This document shows positions 57,812 to 64,000 of a stretch of DNA of 64,000 nucleotides, piece after piece (position 1 is the stretch's first letter; each line of letters opens with the position of its first letter). The stretch covers positions 1-64,000 of IMG/VR virus record IMGVR_UViG_3300044614_002195; one strand, 5' to 3'. Under the pieces are notes generated by a model that saw only the letters and a list, made by a program, of their open reading frames with translations, had not been told where the DNA came from and searched no databases. Source of the stretch: a virus. The translations under genes were made by a program, and so were the position numbers.

Positions 57812-58327
57812 ATGGAAGAAACACAGCCATTCAATCAATCTATAGAAATGAATCCAGAACCTCCTAAGCAGGATTTAATTACCCCAGAAGACAAGGAAAG
57901 GTTCTTTAAAAGTATTCTAGCAAATACACCTTACGAAGAAACTATCAGTCTGTTTGACGGGCAGATGAAAGTACGCTTTAGAGCCATGAGTGTTAAAGAA
58001 AACAACGACGTGGTTGAACAGATTATCCAAGATAAAAAAAATGGTATGGCTGCCGATAATGACGCGTACTTCATCACCATTTCAACTTACAGACTAGCTA
58101 CGTCGCTTGTATCTATAGATGACAAGGAGTATTCAAGCGTCACTAAAGACAATTTTTCTGAAACGACAGAAAAAGATACATATATTCTAGCGAGAGCAAG
58201 GCCCATGCAAGCCTGGGCCACACCAAAGCTGTCCTTATTCTTGGATGCCTTTCAAAAATTTGAGGCAAAATTAGTTAAACTAACTAATGAGGTGCAGACT
58301 GCAAATTTTTGGAAAGCCAGCGCGTAA
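57812..58327 (+). CDS. tail assembly chaperone, 0-frame product (gpG-like)
   Basis: 171 aa, helical and acidic ('YEETISLFDGQMKVRFRAM', 'VVEQIIQDKKNG'), immediately before the tape measure. In long-tailed phages this position is held by a chaperone made in two forms through a -1 frameshift (gpG and gpGT of lambda). Here the overlapping downstream ORF and a perfect slippery heptamer at 58303 reproduce that arrangement. Like those proteins it should bind the tape measure during tail assembly and be absent from the mature virion. Confidence 0.75.
   Translation: MEETQPFNQSIEMNPEPPKQDLITPEDKERFFKSILANTPYEETISLFDGQMKVRFRAMSVKENNDVVEQIIQDKKNGMAADNDAYFITISTYRLATSLVSIDDKEYSSVTKDNFSETTEKDTYILARARPMQAWATPKLSLFLDAFQKFEAKLVKLTNEVQTANFWKASA
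58289..58309 (+). promoter_or_regulatory. programmed -1 frameshift site (GAGG-N10-A AAT TTT)
   Basis: In the 0 frame the sequence is GCA AAT TTT TGG; the heptamer A AAT TTT (58303-58309) has the X XXY YYZ form. GAGG lies at 58289-58292, exactly 10 nt upstream. The -1 frame continues as TTG GAA AGC into the downstream ORF, while the 0 frame stops at 58327. Confidence 0.8.
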
Positions 58328-58680
58328 AATGCCTTACTGAAGGTTATCTGCGTGGCTGGCTAAATTTTGAATATCCTCTCAACACGTCTAAATTAAGAGA
58401 AGATCTTATTTTAGACTATATTGAGGAAGATAGGCTATTTCAACTACTACAGCACAAGCTGTTCATGGAAACAGTTATTAGAAGCTCCCCAGGACCTGGG
58501 GCAAAAACGTTAGATCCTATATTCGAAGTGTCTAGATCGCTTATAGGATTAAAATTGCCTTCTGCGCTACCAGCAGATAAAATAAAGAAAGCTGGCAGTG
58601 CAGGAGGTTCAAATAAACCCCTCACACCTGAAGAAATTGAAGAATATAAAGCTTTACTAAAAGAGTTAAATAAAAAATAA
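58309..58680 (+). CDS. tail assembly chaperone, -1 frame extension (T-like part of gpGT)
   Basis: The 123-codon open frame overlaps the 3' end of the upstream gene by 19 nt and has no proper start near its beginning; the first ATG is 50 codons in. It is expected to be made only as a fusion of about 289 aa after slippage at 58303-58309. It is helical with a Pro/Gly-rich linker ('PGPGAKTLDP') and an acidic helix at its end ('TPEEIEEYKALLKELNK'). Its stop directly abuts the tape measure ATG. Confidence 0.75.
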   Translation: MESQRVKCLTEGYLRGWLNFEYPLNTSKLREDLILDYIEEDRLFQLLQHKLFMETVIRSSPGPGAKTLDPIFEVSRSLIGLKLPSALPADKIKKAGSAGGSNKPLTPEEIEEYKALLKELNKK

Positions 58681-61600
58681 ATGAACGAGTACGGGGATCA
58701 AGTAGGCAGTTTTAGACCATACGGAGCGTTTTCCGAGTATCACAGTATGGGCAGAAACTACGGTGATCCCCGATTAAACATGCTAGGGCAGGTTTTGTTT
58801 GGGCATGCTTACATACCTAAACCAGAAAGCGGGCAAAGCGCATATGACGCCTTTCTTCAAAAAGAAAGATCTATGCATTTTATGAATTTGCAAAAAAGCC
58901 AGTTTGCAAATAACCCTTTTTTTCAATCTATAGGTGTAGGCAAAGATAACAAATTTTTAAAAAGCTTTGGCATGGCAGCTTCGCCGGACAGTACCATCAG
59001 CAGGTTCATGTCACCAATGATGGGAGGAAATCCGATGGCCGCGTCAATGGGTATATACGCTAGCATGGCAGGAGCTGGAGGGATGGGTAATTTTGGAAGA
59101 ATTAGTAGCATTTCTGAGGAAGAAACAGAATCAGTCATGCAGAACATAGCTAGCGAGTTTTATAAAACCCAGAAATACGAAGGCCCTGAAGGTTATAGGG
59201 AAAAACTCAAAAATAAAACTGCCGATTTTCTATCAGATCAATTAAAAACAGGACCTGCCGGCGAGAGATTTCTTCAAGACTTAGGTATAAAAGTAGAAAA
59301 GGATAAAAATGGCAAAGTTACACAAGAAACTAAAGACAGAATACGGAGATTTGATGTAACAGGTACCGAAAGCGATATAGCTCAGGAAGACGTTAAGTCC
59401 ACGGTATCTTCAAATATTAAAGCGGATATTGATAAAGCTATAAAAGAAAGCGATAGTAAAACAAAGAAGGCTCTTGATGAGCGTATTAAAAAGCAGATCT
59501 TGGCGCATGGAGTCGCAGCAGCAGACGAAATAGAAGAAGCCGCCAAAGATACTAGCGGAGTCAAGCTTAAGGAATTAGTTTCCAGGTACGACAGTAAGGG
59601 CGAAGTAAGAACAGGAAAAGAAAGCCAGGCGGCGCGAGAAGAAATAGCCAAAGATTTAGGCACCAGTATAGCTGGCCTTAAAAAAGCCGAAAAGAACTAC
59701 TCCGAGGCTTTAAGTCCTCCAGAAGTCGAGGCCGAAAAACGATCCGACAAGCCCTCCGAAACAACCAGGAAGCTAGTAAACCCTGAAGGAGAAAAACAAG
59801 AAAAAGAGTCCTTTTTTTCGAGGTTTTTAAAAGGATTTACAAAAGAAAAAACAACACAACCAATTGAGCAATCTGCAAAATACGATCCTCTGAAGCAGGA
59901 GGTTGCGCTAGAACAAAGACCTAACGCAGCTACAAAACTTACAAGCCCTTCTGGAGAGCAAAAACAGACTCAAGAGCAATCTGCAAAATACGATACTCTA
60001 AGGTTTGATAAAGATGGTGTATCCCTTGAAGCCTACGGCTCAGGAATTAAAGAGCAATTAACACAGATAAGAAAAGCCAAAGAACTCGGCTTACTCCCAA
60101 AAGAATCGAATGATTTTAATTTCACAGGATACCAGCTTACTGATAAAGAATTAAAACCTATTTTACCTGATGAAAATAGATCTAAGCTTAAGTCTGTATT
60201 GGCTGCCAGGCAGGCTGCAGCGATGATGACCGGAGACACTCAAGAGCTAGAAAAGATTCAAGCGGAGACAAAAGATGTTCTTGAAAAATATCCGAACATA
60301 AAACCAGAAACGGGAACATCCAATCAGCCTAACCAACCCAACCAACCTAACCAACCTAACCAACCCAACCAACCTAACCAACCCAACCAACCTAACCAAC
60401 CCAACCAACCTAACCAACCTAACCAACCTAACCAGGCAAATCGTAAAGCTTTAGAAGATGCTGCACAAGAAAGGAAAAAAGCTAGCTCAGAGGTAGCCAA
60501 GAAGCTTTTAGGTATAGGTGTACCTGAACAAAAGATTAAAGAAATAACATCAGAAGATGGAATCATATCTACGGATAAAGCTGAAGACTTGCTAGACTTC
60601 TATAAAAAAGGAGGTGTAGCTAAGGAAAATACAGGGACAGACGCAAAAAAAATAAGAGACAGTATCGAAGCGCAGAGCTATCTAGCTAACGAGATAGACA
60701 ATTTGGCCAGAGACGTAGATACAGCCAAAGATAGTAAGACTAAAAACATAGCGCAAAAAAGTCTAAAAAATAAACTGCAGAGCCAGCTCGGGTATGCCAG
60801 CAATCAATACCAGGACCTTTTAGATTCCGACGGAAATGTAGATACAGCTAAGGCTAGAAAATATGCAGAAGGAGCTAGAAGTTTAAATCCACTGCAGAGA
60901 GATTTCATGGACGCGCAAAACAAGGCGGACAGATATAATGGGATTAATTTTCAAAATACCCGAGGCTATAAAATAGAAGACTATACAAGTGCTTTCCAAA
61001 AAGCTTCAGAACTTAGAGCTCTAGGTGAAAAGAAATATGCAGATCCAGGGCAGACGGCAAAAGATTTCCAAAAAAATGCAGGGCAGTTCATGGATGCTGC
61101 AAAATCTTTATTTGGAGATAAGTCAGGTGCTGAATTAGTTGAAAGCGCCAGTAAGTTGGTAGGAAAAGATAAATTAGACCTTTCCTCCGCAAAAGGTACA
61201 AGCGAGATAAGCGAGCTGCTCAGAAAGGCAAAGGCAACCGCAAGAGTTGCAAATATGAGCTTGAGTACAATGTTTTCAATCATTGACGCAACTACGGACC
61301 TTGTCAGAAATAATCCTCAGTTGCAGTACATGAGCCAGGCAAGTGTTTCCAACATGGCCTTAAAGTCTATTGAAACTGCCGCAGATCTAGGATCCTCAAT
61401 GGGGGCCGCAGACTACAGAAAACTGGGAGGAGCTCAAGGAATAGCAACTACGGAAGCACAGGAAAATTTAAATTTTGCACAGTCTGAAAAGGGAGGAGCC
61501 ATAGCTGCCTTTATGCTAGCAGGCAAAGGAGTAGACGTGGACCCTCTTACAGGTAAGGACGCTTCAGATAGGATTAAAGATATGTTTGAAGCAGGCGAAT

Positions 61601-63267
61601 TGGACGCTAGAAGCATATATTCAGGAAAAGGATTGGATAAGGTGGCAAAAGAGTTAAAGACAAATATAGCTAGAGTACACACTATTGCGGGTGACGAAAT
61701 AATGCAGCAAGAGGCATTCAAAGACACCAAAATTTCTGACACTATCATGCAAGGCAACAAGAGAGATCGAGTTAACGATTTCTTTACATTAAATGAACAG
61801 CAGGGAGAGCTCTCAAAAGCTGTAGAGCAAGTTAAGGACGCTCAAGGTAATGTACAGTACGATGAGAATGGTAACGTCAAGACTAGGACTGTATATAAAA
61901 ACACTAAAAACAAAGAAGAAACTATAAAGAGGTTCAAAGAAGCCTACGCTAAAGGAGAGAGTATCAGCGACTTCTTTCAAAGAGAGTTTATTACAGGAAA
62001 TACAGGCAACGCTGACGCACAAACCGCAGCCAGACAAAGCAGACTGGCAATCATGGAGGAGATGCTGAACTCGGTCAGGTCCGAACCTGAAAAAGAGCGC
62101 GTTAAAAAGAGGATAAAGGCAGAGGCGGACGCACAAGAGGTAACGTCGAAAAGATTCAGCGCCATACAGGCCCCGGTGGTAACTCAAGCCATCAACGCAT
62201 TCATGCAGGGCAAAGTTGATGGAAATTTGACAGAAGCTTTAACAGGTATATTTGCGATTAAAGGAGAAGACGACGTCAGAGCAGAGCCTTTAAAAAATGC
62301 ACAAAAAGCAATGGAAAGTGCAGCCTCAAAAGTTCAAAAAAATGTAGGCACGCAGCAGGATTTAATTAGAGGAACGGATGTCACTAAAGACATTAATGAT
62401 ATAGTACAAGCAAGAAAAGATGCCGCATTTGCCGAGGGCGACATGGCGCAGGCTTCAAAATTAGGCAATGTAACAAAAGAAGAACTAGAGAACCTTGTAA
62501 ATACCGGCGGAGCTTTAAAAGCAGATCCAAACCTAGACACTGCAGAAAAGCGCAGAGATAGACTAAGCCAGCTTAGAGAAGAAGCTAAAGGAGGGTTTAA
62601 GGGAAGCAGCAAAGAGCAGGCCAGAATTAAAAAAGACATGCTTAAGGCTCTCGAAGCTCATGAGAAGCTAGGTACTCTTGATATCGATGAGGCATTTAAA
62701 GCCGCCAATAGCGGTACGGTTTCTGGTGTATTGGCTGGCGAAGCTATAGCTCACACTGAAACAGAAAAGAAAAAATTACTGCAGGCGTCTAAAAACGAAA
62801 AAGTTAAGACCATGAGTGAAACCCTGACAGAGCAGGCAGGCAGGGTACAGGGAGAATCTTCGGAAGAAATCAAGAAGGCTAGAGAATTCTATATACAGAA
62901 ATATGGAAAAAAGGACGCAGACTCAAAAATGCTTGAGGATTTCACAAAAAGAGGCAAGGAAGGAGACGAGCAAAACGATAAAGATAACTATTTTAGACAA
63001 AAAGAAGTTCAGGAAAAATTAAAAGACACCGGCAAAAAGGGCAAGGGAATGCGCGATTTGAGTGACATATTGACTAACACTCAAGATCAAATACAGGGAG
63101 AAAAAGACAGACTATCAGCGTCAGGCGGAGGAAAAGGGCCAGGAGACGGAGGAGCAGCAGGACTAAATGCAACCATGGAAAAAATAGCGACCATGTTAAG
63201 TGCAGACTCCGGCCTAGGTGGACAATTAGGTCAGCTAGTCATTGCTCTACAGCAACTCAAAAACTAA
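58681..63267 (+). CDS. tape measure protein
   Basis: 1528 aa, the longest ORF, right after the chaperone pair. It is overwhelmingly helical and Lys/Glu/Ala-rich, with coiled-coil stretches over most of residues 150-1480, a Gly/Met-rich N-terminal segment ('MGIYASMAGAGGMGNFG'), and a Gln-Pro-Asn repeat near residues 548-585. At about 0.15 nm per residue it would specify a tail of the order of 230 nm, if the whole protein is extended. No lytic domain or obvious transmembrane segment is seen. The start is fixed by the upstream stop at 58680. Confidence 0.85.
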   Translation: MNEYGDQVGSFRPYGAFSEYHSMGRNYGDPRLNMLGQVLFGHAYIPKPESGQSAYDAFLQKERSMHFMNLQKSQFANNPFFQSIGVGKDNKFLKSFGMAASPDSTISRFMSPMMGGNPMAASMGIYASMAGAGGMGNFGRISSISEEETESVMQNIASEFYKTQKYEGPEGYREKLKNKTADFLSDQLKTGPAGERFLQDLGIKVEKDKNGKVTQETKDRIRRFDVTGTESDIAQEDVKSTVSSNIKADIDKAIKESDSKTKKALDERIKKQILAHGVAAADEIEEAAKDTSGVKLKELVSRYDSKGEVRTGKESQAAREEIAKDLGTSIAGLKKAEKNYSEALSPPEVEAEKRSDKPSETTRKLVNPEGEKQEKESFFSRFLKGFTKEKTTQPIEQSAKYDPLKQEVALEQRPNAATKLTSPSGEQKQTQEQSAKYDTLRFDKDGVSLEAYGSGIKEQLTQIRKAKELGLLPKESNDFNFTGYQLTDKELKPILPDENRSKLKSVLAARQAAAMMTGDTQELEKIQAETKDVLEKYPNIKPETGTSNQPNQPNQPNQPNQPNQPNQPNQPNQPNQPNQPNQPNQANRKALEDAAQERKKASSEVAKKLLGIGVPEQKIKEITSEDGIISTDKAEDLLDFYKKGGVAKENTGTDAKKIRDSIEAQSYLANEIDNLARDVDTAKDSKTKNIAQKSLKNKLQSQLGYASNQYQDLLDSDGNVDTAKARKYAEGARSLNPLQRDFMDAQNKADRYNGINFQNTRGYKIEDYTSAFQKASELRALGEKKYADPGQTAKDFQKNAGQFMDAAKSLFGDKSGAELVESASKLVGKDKLDLSSAKGTSEISELLRKAKATARVANMSLSTMFSIIDATTDLVRNNPQLQYMSQASVSNMALKSIETAADLGSSMGAADYRKLGGAQGIATTEAQENLNFAQSEKGGAIAAFMLAGKGVDVDPLTGKDASDRIKDMFEAGELDARSIYSGKGLDKVAKELKTNIARVHTIAGDEIMQQEAFKDTKISDTIMQGNKRDRVNDFFTLNEQQGELSKAVEQVKDAQGNVQYDENGNVKTRTVYKNTKNKEETIKRFKEAYAKGESISDFFQREFITGNTGNADAQTAARQSRLAIMEEMLNSVRSEPEKERVKKRIKAEADAQEVTSKRFSAIQAPVVTQAINAFMQGKVDGNLTEALTGIFAIKGEDDVRAEPLKNAQKAMESAASKVQKNVGTQQDLIRGTDVTKDINDIVQARKDAAFAEGDMAQASKLGNVTKEELENLVNTGGALKADPNLDTAEKRRDRLSQLREEAKGGFKGSSKEQARIKKDMLKALEAHEKLGTLDIDEAFKAANSGTVSGVLAGEAIAHTETEKKKLLQASKNEKVKTMSETLTEQAGRVQGESSEEIKKAREFYIQKYGKKDADSKMLEDFTKRGKEGDEQNDKDNYFRQKEVQEKLKDTGKKGKGMRDLSDILTNTQDQIQGEKDRLSASGGGKGPGDGGAAGLNATMEKIATMLSADSGLGGQLGQLVIALQQLKN
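60322..60435. repeat. 9-bp tandem repeat (Asn-Gln-Pro)n in the tape measure gene
   Basis: About 12 copies of AACCAACCT / AACCAACCC encode an uninterrupted Asn-Gln-Pro repeat. Adjacent copies alternate between CCT and CCC for Pro, which suggests growth by duplication of 18- or 27-bp units. Confidence 0.9.
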
Positions 63268-63273
63268 CAACAT

Positions 63274-63717
63274 ATGTCAGCATACCTAGCAACATCAACA
63301 AAGAATGACCTCTATAAATCTGGAGGCACAGCAGATCATTTAATTAAAATATCCGGAGTAGACGATATCGTGGGCGAGGAAGGCTTGGCCATTTACAATA
63401 CAATCACAGGTAAAATAAATGACACCCTGCAGTACTTCTTAACTTACGACGACGTAATTAAAGTTGTGTGGTTTGGCAAGGGTGTAGGCTCTATCACAGC
63501 AGAAGGCACAATGTTTTCAGATTGTGACGGAGATATTCCAGGCATAAATAAATTCCATTCAGCTATATCAGGCTTGAGAGGTACCGTGTCTTCAGCCACA
63601 ATAGGCAGTCTACATTTTGATGTGATGATCACGGACGCCAGCGTATCTGTTTCCGGCGATCCTGACACATTGGCAAACTTTCAGATCACCATGGCCGTCC
63701 TCAACCATAACATGTAA
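63274..63717 (+). CDS. tail tube-like or baseplate-initiator protein, 147 aa
   Basis: It is the first gene after the tape measure. The beta-rich protein ('TADHLIKISGVDDIVGEEGL', 'VIKVVWFGKGVGSITAEGTM', 'LHFDVMITDASVSVSGD') has the size and strand pattern of tube-like proteins, and in other myoviruses a tube-like or LysM-type baseplate protein is encoded at this place. No named family is assigned. Confidence 0.45.
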   Translation: MSAYLATSTKNDLYKSGGTADHLIKISGVDDIVGEEGLAIYNTITGKINDTLQYFLTYDDVIKVVWFGKGVGSITAEGTMFSDCDGDIPGINKFHSAISGLRGTVSSATIGSLHFDVMITDASVSVSGDPDTLANFQITMAVLNHNM

Positions 63718-63722
63718 AACCT

Positions 63723-64000
63723 ATGGTAAATCATTTTGCTACATTATTGATAAATCTAGACCTTAAGGAATTTAACGCCTTACGTGAGCGCTATCTACTT
63801 GCTGATAATTCTGATTTATTATTATTAGCTCAAAGTAATAACGATAGAAGTTATAAAATAGCGCTAGGCGATTATTACACAGAATTAGAATATATGGATA
63901 AGGTGAGTCTGTATATTAATAGAAAGTTTAAAAAAGTAGCACTGCCAGAACCCTTGACCAAATTTTATGAAATGCTTTTTCCAGCCGAAGCATCATTTCA
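63723..64000 (+). CDS. tail/baseplate-region protein, 3' partial
   Basis: It starts at ATG 63723 and is open to the end of the window (92 complete codons). It is helical ('LLINLDLKEFNALRERYLLA'), with 'LGDYYTELEYMDKVSLYINR' and 'EPLTKFYEMLFP'. Position after the tape measure and the tube-like gene places it in the baseplate region. No family is recognised. Confidence 0.5.
   Translation, partial: MVNHFATLLINLDLKEFNALRERYLLADNSDLLLLAQSNNDRSYKIALGDYYTELEYMDKVSLYINRKFKKVALPEPLTKFYEMLFPAEASF

Noticed and set aside
60322-60435. Telomere-like CCTAACC repeats as an origin or end structure
   Set aside because: They are fully in frame and encode Asn-Gln-Pro repeats of the tape measure protein.

Overview
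This 64 kb window is part of the genome of a large tailed bacteriophage with a contractile tail (myovirus morphology, Caudoviricetes), probably of jumbo-phage scale. It holds a head-to-tail virion module (putative prohead protease, scaffold-like proteins, decoration protein, major capsid protein, neck proteins, tail sheath, tail tube, frameshifted tail assembly chaperone pair, tape measure), a class I ribonucleotide reductase, dCMP deaminase, PhoH, an amidase and the phage's own multisubunit RNA polymerase. I see no terminase, portal or DNA polymerase; these must lie outside the window. DNA is AT-rich, genes are packed with TAATG overlaps, and most starts have a weak or absent Shine-Dalgarno. 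The head and sheath genes are exceptions with AGGAG sites. The host is a bacterium, not identifiable from the sequence; one protein carries a motif like DUF1549 of Planctomycetes/Verrucomicrobia.

Layout. 1-8.7 kb: tail-fibre C-terminus, then an accessory region of small genes (Nudix hydrolase, PhoH, BPL_N-type amidotransferase-like protein, a membrane coiled-coil protein with a probable -1 frameshift), with strong hairpin terminators followed by a recurring AGCTRTYAG motif, extended -10 promoters and a candidate structured RNA. 8.7-12.7 kb (minus): nucleotide metabolism (NrdA, NrdB, dCMP deaminase) and a cell-wall amidase. 12.8-13.5 kb (plus): an isolated RNA polymerase beta fragment. 13.4-26.7 kb (minus): zinc-cluster proteins, a 17-cysteine miniprotein, collagen-like fibre proteins, a SET-domain protein, the beta N-terminal fragment, and glycine-zipper virion or ejection proteins. 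26.9-64 kb (plus): the beta/beta-prime fusion, beta-prime C-terminus, then the virion genes in canonical order up to the tape measure and the first genes after it.

The most striking system is the RNA polymerase. Four separate ORFs on both strands over 21 kb together cover beta and beta-prime in order: beta-N (18688-19353, minus), beta fork/Rif region (12762-13454, plus), a beta-C plus beta-prime-N fusion (27191-30184, plus) and beta-prime-C (31788-33641, plus). The catalytic aspartates, both active-site lysines and one complete four-Cys zinc site are kept; the beta flap, most of the beta lobe and the beta-prime N-terminal zinc domain appear lost. No alpha, omega or sigma was recognised. Its placement among virion genes makes a packaged polymerase possible but does not prove it.

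Two probable programmed -1 frameshifts (the membrane protein at 5.1 kb and the tail chaperones at 58.3 kb) share the same architecture: a GAGG exactly 10 nt upstream of a slippery heptamer.
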